The notes beneath the pieces are model-generated. The model searched no databases, was not told the DNA's origin, and saw only the letters and a program-made list of their open reading frames with translations. Positions 1 through 7,136 of a DNA stretch of 22,253 bases are shown here, one piece after another. The DNA lies in assembly GCA_964551635.1 (NCBI GenBank), contig CAZKDZ010000263.1:1-22253 (forward strand), in the 5' to 3' direction. Position 1 is the first letter of the stretch, and the number at the start of each line of letters is the position of its first letter. Position numbers and translations under genes: made by a program. Source of the stretch: JAAXHE01 sp964551635 (GTDB lineage: Bacteria > Latescibacterota > UBA2968 > GCA-2709665).

Positions 1-1
1 C

Positions 2-1069
2 TACGGCGTGAGCAGCCTCCTCCAGTTGTCGCTGACGGACGTGATGGGCGACCACCGCGTCGTCATACAGACAGGCCTGAGCTTCTCCCTCAAGGACAGC
101 GACCTCTTCCTCGGATACCAGAACCTCAAACACCAGACCAATTACTATCTGAACGCGCTTCATACCCGAAGCTTTTTCATCTCGAACGGGCAGATCGTGG
201 CTGACCGGATTCTTGGCGGCAGCGCCGTTTTTCAGAGGCCATTCAATCGGTTCACACGGCTTGAGGCGGGCATGCAGGCAATCAATATTTCGCGCGAGAA
301 CCTGGGTTCCTATCAAAGTCAATACCTGCGCGCAGGCTATACGGGCAGGGTCATACGGGGCAGCGGCGCGCCCGTTGCCGACAACTGGGCCGTTATCAAC
401 AGTCTGGACCTGGTCGACGACAATGCGTTGTACACCCTGTTCGGCCCCGCTTCAGGGCGGCGCGCGCGGCTGTCCGTACGGGGCAGTTGGGCGGGAATGC
501 AGTACGGCACGGTCCAGGGCGATTACCGCAAATACGTCCCGATGCTGGACGAGTACACGCTCGCCTTCCGCGTGTCCGGCGGCTCCAGCTTCGGACGGAA
601 CCGGCAGATCTTCTTCCTGGGTGGCGTGAATAACTCGGTCAACCCGAACTACGCCACGTTCGCGTCCGTCGATCGGGAACGCATCTTCTTCTCCAGTTTT
701 GTGTGGCCCCTGCGCGGCGCCGACGTGTTCGAAATGGCCGGGGACTCTTTTGTGCTGGCCAACGTCGCTTTCCGCTTCCCGTTAATCCGTCAGTTGGCGA
801 TGGGCTGGCCGCTTCCACTGTTCTTTCAGAATGTACAGGGTGAACTGTTCCTGGACGTAGGAAGCGCGTTCAATCGAGAAAATTTCGAACCGTGGGAGGC
901 CCGGGACGGCGGTTTCGAACTTCGGGATCTGAAGGCGGGGTACGGGTTCGGCGTGAGGGTTAATCTTGGCGGATATCTGTTCCGCTACGACCTCGCCTGG
1001 CCTACGGATTTTGCGGAAACAGTCCACCCGAAACAATATTTCTCAATTGATTTCACCGGGTTGTTCTAG
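2..1069 (+). CDS. Outer-membrane beta-barrel protein, C-terminal part (TolB-like/BamA-D15-like), partial
   Basis: The frame is open from base 2, so the gene begins before the window and only the last ~355 residues are seen; the GTG at 8 is unlikely to be the true start. The visible part has the alternating aromatic/polar strands of a transmembrane beta-barrel, a bacterial surface antigen (D15)-like segment (an LRG turn, then AFRFPL and LFLDVGSAF strands), and ends in Phe, the usual C-terminal BAM recognition residue. The opening (LLQLSLTDVMGDHRV) resembles barrels found at the C-terminus of proteins with a PD40/TolB beta-propeller and sometimes a peptidase domain. The propeller itself would lie upstream and cannot be seen. 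The TAG stop is part of a CTAG that also starts a palindromic repeat. The barrel assignment is firm; the substrate or function is unknown. Confidence 0.75.
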   Translation, partial: YGVSSLLQLSLTDVMGDHRVVIQTGLSFSLKDSDLFLGYQNLKHQTNYYLNALHTRSFFISNGQIVADRILGGSAVFQRPFNRFTRLEAGMQAINISRENLGSYQSQYLRAGYTGRVIRGSGAPVADNWAVINSLDLVDDNALYTLFGPASGRRARLSVRGSWAGMQYGTVQGDYRKYVPMLDEYTLAFRVSGGSSFGRNRQIFFLGGVNNSVNPNYATFASVDRERIFFSSFVWPLRGADVFEMAGDSFVLANVAFRFPLIRQLAMGWPLPLFFQNVQGELFLDVGSAFNRENFEPWEARDGGFELRDLKAGYGFGVRVNLGGYLFRYDLAWPTDFAETVHPKQYFSIDFTGLF

Positions 1070-1234
1070 CGTCCTGTCCCGAAAATTCCTCACCAATCGG
1101 CCGCCGATTCATCCCGTCTCGCTGCGTTCCCGTCGCTCGCCGACCATACGCAGGTCGCCTGTACTCCGGCGCCTTGCGAGCCGGGCGACTCAGCGGCCGA
1201 ATTCAGGTAACTTATTTCCGGGACAGAACACCAG
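1066..1234. repeat. REPIN/MITE-like palindromic element (~169 bp)
   Basis: The two ends are imperfect inverted repeats. The left end reads CTAGCGTCCTGTCCCG and the right end, on the opposite strand, reads CTGGTGTTCTGTCCCG. Similarity continues inward for about 50 bp on each arm (AAAT, then CGGCCGC, then CCCG.CTCGC), so the whole segment can fold into a long hairpin. A third copy of the end lies at 2713-2742. There is no open frame for a transposase inside, so any mobility would be supplied in trans. Confidence 0.6.
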
Positions 1235-1316
1235 CAGCCCGTTGAAAAAGCCGATCCGGGCTACGGCCGTCCCTTGCGGTCGAAAGGGTTGTGCACGACG
1301 GGAAAAGAGACGCAGT

Positions 1317-2486
1317 ATGGTGGGTCGCCGAATCACAGCGGTTTTGCTCGCGATATCTGTGATTGCGGGATGTGGAAGGGGCATCAACGATTCCCCGCCG
1401 GAGAATCCCGTTACCGATAACGGAGGCGGGCCGGTATCCGACAACAGGGTGGATGGGTTCACGGTAAAGACGCTGGCGTCCGGGCTGGATACACCCTGGG
1501 ATCTGGCCTGGGGGCCGGACGGCCACATCTGGGTGAGTGAACGCGCGGGTACGATTTCCCGGGTGGATACAACGACGGGCGCAATCGTCCGCGTGGGGCA
1601 GATCGGCGCGTTCGAGTTGAGCGAGAGCGGGTTGATGGGGATCGCCTTCCACCCGGATTTCGACAGTCAGCCGTTTTTGTTTGCGGTTTATTCGTACAAT
1701 ACGGGCGACGGGATTCGAAACCGTCTGGTTCGGATGGGATATGACGGAACGGAACTTGCCCAGCCTGAAATCCTGTTGAATGGCATACCGGGAGCACCCA
1801 ATCACGACGGCTCGCGGCTCGCGTTCGGTCCAGACAACCTGCTGTATCTCACAACCGGCGACGCGCAATCGCCGGTTCTCGCGCAGGATCTCAATTCTCT
1901 GGCTGGGAAAGTCCTGCGACTGGACCTGGATGGAAAACCGGCCGAGGATAATCCGTTTGGCACGGAGGTCTATTCCCTGGGGCATCGGAATCCTCAGGGG
2001 CTCGTGTTTCACCCGTCGAGCGGTAGACTCTACAGTACGGAACACGGCCCACTGGACAACGACGAAGTAAATCTGATCGTGCGGGGAGGGAATTACGGCT
2101 GGCCAAATGTGCGAGGGCTCTGTGACAATGACGTATTGACGGGGGAGACCGCATTCTGCACGTCGAACAGTGTCGTGGAACCGCTCGCGGTATGGACACC
2201 GACAATCGCGCCTGCGGGCGCGGATATATACACCAGGGACCTGATTCCGGCCTGGAAAGGCAGCCTTCTGTTCACCACGCTGAAAGGGCAGGCGCTCTGG
2301 CGTATCGGCCTTTCCTCAGACGGTCTGCGTGCAACAAGCCGTGAGAATCTGTTCAACGGTCGTTTCGGGCGGTTGCGGGACGTGCTGGTCGGGCCGCGGG
2401 GCGAAGTTTACATCGCCACCAGCAACCGTGATGGGCGCGGTCAGCCGAGGACGGACGACGATCGGATCCTTGTCGTCACGCCGTAA
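1317..2486 (+). CDS. PQQ-dependent aldose sugar dehydrogenase, lipoprotein (GSDH/YliI family)
   Basis: Predicted periplasmic lipoprotein of 389 residues that oxidises sugars with pyrroloquinoline quinone. The ATG at 1317 is chosen because it follows a purine-rich GGGAAAAGAG and gives a clean lipoprotein signal (VIAGC, Cys19); an upstream in-frame extension has no homology-like character and would run through the palindromic element. The beta-propeller glucose/sorbosone dehydrogenase fold shows PWDLAWGPDGHIWVSER (60-76), NHDG with likely catalytic His163, SLGHRNPQG with Arg224, and TEHGP...DEVN (241-252). Length and motifs fit the family. It stands alone between the repeat element and a convergent gene. 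The donor quinoprotein cofactor pathway is not in the window. Substrate is not predictable from sequence. Confidence 0.9.
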   Translation: MVGRRITAVLLAISVIAGCGRGINDSPPENPVTDNGGGPVSDNRVDGFTVKTLASGLDTPWDLAWGPDGHIWVSERAGTISRVDTTTGAIVRVGQIGAFELSESGLMGIAFHPDFDSQPFLFAVYSYNTGDGIRNRLVRMGYDGTELAQPEILLNGIPGAPNHDGSRLAFGPDNLLYLTTGDAQSPVLAQDLNSLAGKVLRLDLDGKPAEDNPFGTEVYSLGHRNPQGLVFHPSSGRLYSTEHGPLDNDEVNLIVRGGNYGWPNVRGLCDNDVLTGETAFCTSNSVVEPLAVWTPTIAPAGADIYTRDLIPAWKGSLLFTTLKGQALWRIGLSSDGLRATSRENLFNGRFGRLRDVLVGPRGEVYIATSNRDGRGQPRTDDDRILVVTP

Positions 2487-2600
2487 ACGCATACGGTAAG
2501 CAAAACGGTACTGCGGCCGGCCTCGTCGCAGCAGGTAATTCCGCAGACAGTTTTTCTTAATGTTGAAACTTTGGCCTCGCGCAGACGTATTATAACACAG

Positions 2601-2679
2601 AAACGCCCTTTTTGCCGTTGTTGTCCTTTTGGACCTTCCCTCCCACCAAAAGGTTACTCCGCGGTGAGAGGGCGTTTTT
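2601..2679. terminator. Nested hairpin between convergent genes, likely bidirectional terminator
   Basis: Outer stem AAACGCCCT (2601-2609) pairs perfectly with AGGGCGTTT (2669-2677) and runs into a five-T tract; inner stem CCTTTTGG (2625-2632) pairs with CCAAAAGG (2646-2653). It lies between the stop codons of the convergent sugar dehydrogenase and TIM-barrel genes, so termination in one or both directions is the simplest role. The ~60-base interior is long for a plain terminator, so a structured small RNA is possible. Confidence 0.5.
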
Positions 2680-2682
2680 GCG

Positions 2683-2742
2683 TGCGCGGCGTGACGGACA
2701 TCGGCAGTCGAATGGTGAGGAATTTCCGGGACAGAACACTAG
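2683..2742 (-). repeat. Solitary copy of the palindromic element end
   Basis: Read on the minus strand from the CTAG at 2742, the first 25 bases after CTAG+1 (2737 down to 2713) match the left end of the element at 1071-1095 at 23 of 25 positions; looser similarity continues to about 2683 (GCCGAT, CCGTC.CGC.GCG). As at 1066, the CTAG contains the TAG stop codon of the adjacent gene. No partner end was found between 2487 and 2680. Confidence 0.55.
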
Positions 2743-3563
2743 ATCAGGCTTTCCAGGAGATTTCTTCCCTGGACCAGATCCCTCACCTTCTGATCCCAAT
2801 CCGGAATCTCCCGTTCCATTGTGATCGGGCCGCGATACCCGATCTGTTTGAGTTTGGCGATGAAACGGTCCATGCCTACGTCGCCGCTTCCCAGGGGGAA
2901 TTCCGTGCCCAGTTGCCCTTCCCCCGGAGGCCACTTTCCATCTTTCGCGTGAACGCTGACGACGTAACCGGCGACAATACCCAGGGCCTCGATCGGCTCT
3001 CCGCTTCCGTAGAGAATCATATTTGCCGGATCGAAGTTGACGCCTACGTTATCGCGATTCAGCGATCCGAGAAAGTGGCGCAGTGCGTCGGCCGTCTCCT
3101 GGCCGGTTTCCAGGCAGAAATCCTGCCCGTGACGTCCGCAATAGTCGGCCAATCGTCTGACACATTGGACCATGGCGTGGTGATCCGGATGATCCGGATC
3201 CTCCGGGACGAAGCCGATGTGCGCGGCCACCTTGTCAACGCCGAGCGCAGCCGCAAAGTCGGAGATACGTTCGGTGATCCTGATGCGTTCTTCCCGCAGG
3301 GACGGATTGAGGTATCCCACCGTATCCCTGACCGTGGGAATGTCGGCGTAACTCTCTCCTGAAAACCCTGCAAATACAGTTGTAATCTGAATACTCACGG
3401 AACGAATATCCTCGATCAGCGAGGAACTTCTGCTGTCGTCCACCAGGACTTCCTCAGACGGTGCGTGGACCTGCACGTTGTCGAAACCCAGGTCACGAAT
3501 CTGCCTGAGCTGGTCCAGGGTCCATCCTGCGCTCATCATGACGCCGATCGGCATCTCGCTCAT
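2739..3563 (-). CDS. Sugar phosphate isomerase/epimerase-like TIM barrel
   Basis: Cytoplasmic protein of 274 residues of the xylose isomerase-like (AP endonuclease family 2) TIM-barrel group. The metal-site pattern is present: Glu152 (CLETGQE), Asp178 (NFDPANMILYG), His205 (SVHAKDGKWP) and Glu250 (ITMEREIP). The start at 3563 is set by a strong AGGAGG eight bases upstream; an in-frame ATG at 3599 lies before this site and overlaps the preceding gene's stop, so it is less likely. It lies 28 bp downstream of the solute-binding protein gene and is probably cotranscribed with it. Family members isomerise or epimerise sugars, inositol derivatives or hydroxypyruvate; the exact substrate is not deducible. 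Confidence 0.85.
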   Translation of the reverse strand: MSEMPIGVMMSAGWTLDQLRQIRDLGFDNVQVHAPSEEVLVDDSRSSSLIEDIRSVSIQITTVFAGFSGESYADIPTVRDTVGYLNPSLREERIRITERISDFAAALGVDKVAAHIGFVPEDPDHPDHHAMVQCVRRLADYCGRHGQDFCLETGQETADALRHFLGSLNRDNVGVNFDPANMILYGSGEPIEALGIVAGYVVSVHAKDGKWPPGEGQLGTEFPLGSGDVGMDRFIAKLKQIGYRGPITMEREIPDWDQKVRDLVQGRNLLESLI

Positions 3564-3591
3564 CTTCTTTCCCTCCTGCAATTCGCATGAT

Positions 3592-5112
3592 TCACTCATA
3601 GACCTCGAACGTACCGTTTCTCACGACCAGAACGACCGGGTTATAGACCGCGTCTCCGTTGCGGTCGAACGAGAATTGCCCCAGAATGGTATCCAGGTTC
3701 GTAATGCCGGCCATCGCGTCGCGAATGGAGCGGGGATCCGTGGAGCCGGCATTTGCAATCGCCTCCGCAAGAACATATAGCGCGGCGTACGACTGCGCAG
3801 CCCAGCGATTCGGTTCCGAACCGAATTTCGTACTGTAATTCTCAACGAAGGATTGATTCCCCGTTGTGGTTGCCGCGGCCGTCCAGCCGGTAACGGCGAT
3901 CGCACCCTCGGCGGCATCGCCGGCATCCCGGATTTCGTCCTGGGTCAAGCCCGGAACGATAAAGGGAATGTTGCGCGGAATGCCCTCGCGTCTGCCCTGG
4001 ACCAAACTCTGAACGCGTTGCCGAGACAGGGCGGAAACGAAGACGGCGTGCGGGTTCAGGGCCCTGATTCTGGCCAGTTGATCGACAAAGCTGGTATCGT
4101 CCGTCCCGAACGTTTCTCTCGTCAGAACCTCGACGCCCTCCTCGGCGAGGGCGCCTTGCAACGCGTTGTCGCTGCTTCGTGAAAATACATCCGTCGAGTC
4201 GACCATCAGGGCAACCCTACCGTATCGCAGCTTCTCGCGAGTAAGTGAGACACCGCCTGGGATGAGTACATCTACACTCAGACTCGCGCGGAAGATAAAG
4301 TCGCCAATTGCGCTCAGGCCGGATGCGGCAGAGGTCGTGCTGAAGGCGACAACCTGGTTCTGTTGCGCCAGAGGAAATGCCTCTTTGGCTTCGGTGGAGA
4401 GCGCGGGGCCCAGGATGACGGGGACGTAATCGTGAAAAATCAGCTTGTTGAATGCGTCGACGGCGCCCTGCGCCATGCCTCGGGAGTCCTCCGTCTTGAA
4501 CACGACTCTCGCGCCCCCGAGCATCGATGTGCCGTTGATTTCTCCGAGTGCGAGTTCAAGGCCGCTTTCAATGCCCACGCCGTATTGAGTCTGCCCGACC
4601 GTCAGGGGCGCAACGACGCCAATTGCGATTTCCTCGGGAAGGCCGCCCGGCGTCAGTACGGTTGCGTCCGTGACGCGTGCTTTTTCTCCCGCCGGAAGTT
4701 CAACGGTGACCTGGACGCCGTTGTTTATCGGGATGCTCGACCAGGATCCTATCAGGATCCCGTCCTTCCTGGCCACCGCGCGATAGTATCCGCCTGGCGT
4801 TGTCTCTCCGAGCGGCACTCGCGCCTGCCCGCGTGCATCGGTCGTGCCCGTCCACTCGAAGCCGGCGCCCCTTCCCGAGACCGACCGTGAGAACGAAACG
4901 GTGGCGCCTTTTACCGGAGACCGGTCCTGCCGCAGACGGGCAACCACGATCGCCGATGCCGGATTTCCATTGACAGCCAGTTTACCCAGACCCTTCCCCG
5001 CATTCTGCTCCGGCGGAGGATCGGACGAGACGGTCAGGCGTTCGCCGCCGCAGCCCCATGCCAGTCCCGCGGTGATTGACAGGATGAACCAGCGGCACGT
5101 CAAGCCGAACAT
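3592..5112 (-). CDS. LivJ-type solute-binding lipoprotein with N-terminal Ig-like domain
   Basis: Predicted 506-residue lipoprotein. The ATG at 5112 follows AAGGAGG with ideal spacing; nine extra codons to 5139 would bypass that site. The signal segment ends AGLAWGC (Cys21), a slightly atypical lipobox. Residues ~41-140 look like a Big/carboxypeptidase-regulatory-like beta-sandwich (VARLRQDRSPVKGATVSF, then TDARGQARVPL). From ~150 on it is a receptor-family ligand-binding domain (Peripla_BP_6): IAIGVVAPLTVGQTQYGVG, LELALGEIN, PVILGPALSTEAKEAFPLA, YAALYVLAEAI. Such proteins bind branched-chain amino acids, amides or related small molecules for ABC import. No ABC permease or ATPase is in the window. 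It probably forms an operon with the TIM-barrel gene. Confidence 0.85.
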   Translation of the reverse strand: MFGLTCRWFILSITAGLAWGCGGERLTVSSDPPPEQNAGKGLGKLAVNGNPASAIVVARLRQDRSPVKGATVSFSRSVSGRGAGFEWTGTTDARGQARVPLGETTPGGYYRAVARKDGILIGSWSSIPINNGVQVTVELPAGEKARVTDATVLTPGGLPEEIAIGVVAPLTVGQTQYGVGIESGLELALGEINGTSMLGGARVVFKTEDSRGMAQGAVDAFNKLIFHDYVPVILGPALSTEAKEAFPLAQQNQVVAFSTTSAASGLSAIGDFIFRASLSVDVLIPGGVSLTREKLRYGRVALMVDSTDVFSRSSDNALQGALAEEGVEVLTRETFGTDDTSFVDQLARIRALNPHAVFVSALSRQRVQSLVQGRREGIPRNIPFIVPGLTQDEIRDAGDAAEGAIAVTGWTAAATTTGNQSFVENYSTKFGSEPNRWAAQSYAALYVLAEAIANAGSTDPRSIRDAMAGITNLDTILGQFSFDRNGDAVYNPVVLVVRNGTFEVYE

Positions 5113-5202
5113 TACACGCCTCCTTATAAGGGAATGCATTTCTCGTACGCCATTAAGGATATCAGTACCTGCGCCTCCATAGACGCGACTCGACAGACGT
5201 CC

Positions 5203-5232
5203 AATATAGGGGAGAGAATCGGCCCGTGTAAA
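5203..5232 (-). promoter_or_regulatory. Candidate sigma70 promoter for the solute-binding protein operon
   Basis: On the minus strand TTTACA (5232-5227) and TATATT (5208-5203) are separated by 18 bp. Transcription would start near 5196 and give a leader of about 85 bases before the ATG at 5112. It lies just downstream of the truncated purA frame, so the operon can be expressed independently of it. Confidence 0.4.
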
Positions 5233-5301
5233 GTTATTTCAGCGGAGTACGTAAAGTTCCGGCCATTCACGGGCCGGAGGCCGACAGACGGGAATCTGAA
5301 A

Positions 5302-5688
5302 TCAGCTGCTGCATACGCTGCCCACGTTCCCGGCGAGGTGTTGGTCCCGGGCCTCACGGGTAAGATGTTCCGGCGCAATGATCGGACTCCGCATATCAAC
5401 GCGGGCGCGGTCGGCGAGTTTGTATCTGTGGATTTCACGGAGGAAGATTTCAGGGTCCAACGCGACGCCACTACCTATCCGAAGCTGCGTGTGAGGGCAC
5501 AACCAGCCGCAGCACAGTTGATGAGTACGAATTTCAGAGCCGTCTTCGAAGTATATGCTGTGGCCGGCGTTCGTGCCGGTTCCTGCGCGTACACAGAAGG
5601 CGGCTTCCTGTTTGAGGGCGGTAAACGCGGCGATTTTTCCTTTGCCGGAATCGCCCCAGAACGCGTCTACAACGAGAGTTGCGCACAC
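5302..5688 (-). pseudogene. Truncated adenylosuccinate synthetase (purA-like), N-terminal fragment
   Basis: The 128-residue frame is clearly the N-terminus of an adenylosuccinate synthetase of the short, archaeal-like type: VVDAFWGDSGKGK (6-18, GTP-binding/catalytic loop with Asp13; the family's usual GDEGKGK has Glu where this has Ser14), GTNAGHS with catalytic His43, LRIGSGVALDPEIFLREI (69-86), and IIAPEHL before NVGS (121-124). It stops where the conserved IMP-binding GST-G-G loop should be. Full-length short-form enzymes are ~340 residues, so about two thirds is missing, and neither other frame downstream gives a convincing continuation. The start is intact: GGAGG seven bases before GTG. 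Retention of the Asp argues against the phage PurZ subfamily. Best explained as a decayed or deleted gene; a real short protein or assembly error cannot be excluded. Confidence 0.65.
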
Positions 5689-5781
5689 AATATACCTCCA
5701 TATCGGCCATTGTTCGTGAAACGTGCGGATGCATATGTGCAGCCGGGACAGGCGGGACGGTCAAATGATAAGGAACACCGG

Positions 5782-5829
5782 TAAATAAAAAAATTTATTA
5801 ATATTATTTTTGTTATATTATATTTTTAT
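5782..5829. promoter_or_regulatory. AT-rich divergent promoter region
   Basis: About 48 bases made almost only of A and T, in a genome that is otherwise about 60% GC. It sits between the minus-strand purA fragment (start 5688) and the plus-strand LysR gene (start 5913), the usual place for a LysR-controlled divergent promoter. Several TATATT/TATTAT-like -10 candidates occur on both strands, so no single promoter can be picked by eye. Confidence 0.4.
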
Positions 5830-5912
5830 GGGATTTCGAAGTGTCTTGTGATGGGAAGGCACTGCCGCCGGCATTCAACGATATGGACCTGCAGCACCGT
5901 GGGGTACTGACA

Positions 5913-6842
5913 ATGGACCTGGATCGGCTCAGGGGTTTTGTGGAAACGGCGCGTGAGAAGAGCTTCACCCGGGCTGCGGAGAAGCTGTTCCTGACGCAGC
6001 CGGCGGTGAGCCTTCAGGTGAAGGCCCTTGAAGACGAACTCGGCGAAGACCTGTTCGAGCGGCGCGGCAAGCAGATTCTGTTGACCGAGGCGGGTCGGCT
6101 TCTGCTCCCGCGGGCCGAGGCCATTCTGGAGATGGCCGATCAGATCCGCCAGGACATGGCGGACATCGGGCAGTTGCACACGGGGCGACTGAGCATTGGA
6201 ACCAGCGATACGAACTGTGCCTATGTCCTGCCTCCCGCGGTTAAGGCTTTCCGACAGGCGCACCCGGGAGTCGAAATCCGTCTGACCGACCGTATGTCCC
6301 CGGAGGTGGTGCGGCTGGTTATGGAAGGGGCGGTGGATTTCGGACTGGCAACGCTTCCGGTAACGGAACCCAGGGTGCGGACACGGCCGCTGTTCATCAG
6401 AGAGGACGTGGCTATTTCCAGCGCGACGCATCGTCTGGCGTCCGAGAAAACGGTCGATCTGCAGGCGCTCGGCGGCTGTGCGATGTTGATGCTGGAGAGA
6501 GGCAGTACCAGCAGAGGTCTGATGGACCGGATGTTCGCGGCGGAGGGACTCCAGCCGCACGTCATCATGGAGCTGGGCAGCATTGAAGTGATCAAGCGCT
6601 TCGTTGAAATCGGCCTCGGAATAGCGGTTGTACCCGAAGTATCGGTTCGCGATGAGCTGAGATCGGGCAGATTGACCGGAATTCGAGTGGCGGGACTTCC
6701 GGTGCGCCAGGTGGGTATGGTGCGTCGAGACGGGGGTCGCCTCTCACGGGCGGCCGCGGCGTTCATGAGGTTCCTGGAGATGCATCTGGAAACGATCGGG
6801 CTTCGCATACATGAAGGAAGGGTCCGTGGCGTACCGGAGTAG
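5913..6842 (+). CDS. LysR-family transcriptional regulator
   Basis: 309 residues, the normal LysR length. The N-terminal winged helix-turn-helix is textbook (MDLDRLRGFVETAREKSF, RAAEKLFLTQPAVSLQVKAL, LFERRGKQILLTEAG, residues 1-61), followed by a linker helix and a type-2 periplasmic-binding-like effector domain (~90-300) beginning GRLSIGTSDTN. The ATG at 5913 is chosen because the family fold begins there; in-frame starts at 5841 and 5883 add non-homologous residues. It is divergent from the purA fragment and the solute-binding/isomerase pair, so by the usual LysR arrangement these are candidate targets, together with its own gene. The effector is unknown; the sequence resembles the CysB/CysL/CbbR-like majority of the family. 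Confidence 0.92.
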   Translation: MDLDRLRGFVETAREKSFTRAAEKLFLTQPAVSLQVKALEDELGEDLFERRGKQILLTEAGRLLLPRAEAILEMADQIRQDMADIGQLHTGRLSIGTSDTNCAYVLPPAVKAFRQAHPGVEIRLTDRMSPEVVRLVMEGAVDFGLATLPVTEPRVRTRPLFIREDVAISSATHRLASEKTVDLQALGGCAMLMLERGSTSRGLMDRMFAAEGLQPHVIMELGSIEVIKRFVEIGLGIAVVPEVSVRDELRSGRLTGIRVAGLPVRQVGMVRRDGGRLSRAAAAFMRFLEMHLETIGLRIHEGRVRGVPE

Positions 6843-6999
6843 CCTGCGGCTGGTGGCTCTGAGGGGGCTGACGCTATGGATGCGAATCGCGCACTTCGAC
6901 AGGTCGAACCTCCGCGCAAGGCAGTGGATCAGGGATTATTGGCACCTGTACGTACGCATTGAACAGGGCGACCCAATTTGATCTGTCGGTGGGCCGAAC

Positions 7000-7028
7000 T
7001 TGTGTTTTCCAGGGGATTTTTGTATCAT
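7000..7028 (+). promoter_or_regulatory. Candidate sigma70 promoter for the TPR/GWxTD gene
   Basis: TTGTGT (7000-7005) and TATCAT (7023-7028) separated by exactly 17 bp, with T-rich sequence between them. It lies in the 294-bp gap after the LysR gene, about 110 bases before the proposed start of the next gene. No other feature was seen in that gap. Confidence 0.45.
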
Positions 7029-7136
7029 TAGCCCGCGGCGGCAGCATTGTGTGGTACCGGCTGTCAGGCACGAAGAACAATCCGTACGAAGACCCGCATC
7101 GTCGGCGGGTAAACGCGGCGTTCGGTTCGATTGCGT

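Noticed and set aside
966..1316. In-frame upstream extension of the sugar dehydrogenase
   Set aside because: It overlaps the end of the barrel gene and reads through the palindromic element; the lipoprotein signal peptide begins exactly at 1317.
2571..3362. Plus-strand open frame of 263 codons
   Set aside because: It runs antisense through the TIM-barrel gene, whose metal-site motifs are clear, and crosses the hairpin and repeat.
5302..5688. PurZ (Z-genome, 2-aminoadenine) identity for the purA fragment
   Set aside because: As I recall the family, PurZ lacks the catalytic Asp of the GDEGKGK loop; here Asp13 is kept and only the Glu is changed. No other Z-genome or phage genes are nearby.
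5134..5784. Plus-strand open frame of 216 codons opposite the purA fragment
   Set aside because: No recognisable features; the minus strand carries the unmistakable adenylosuccinate synthetase motifs.
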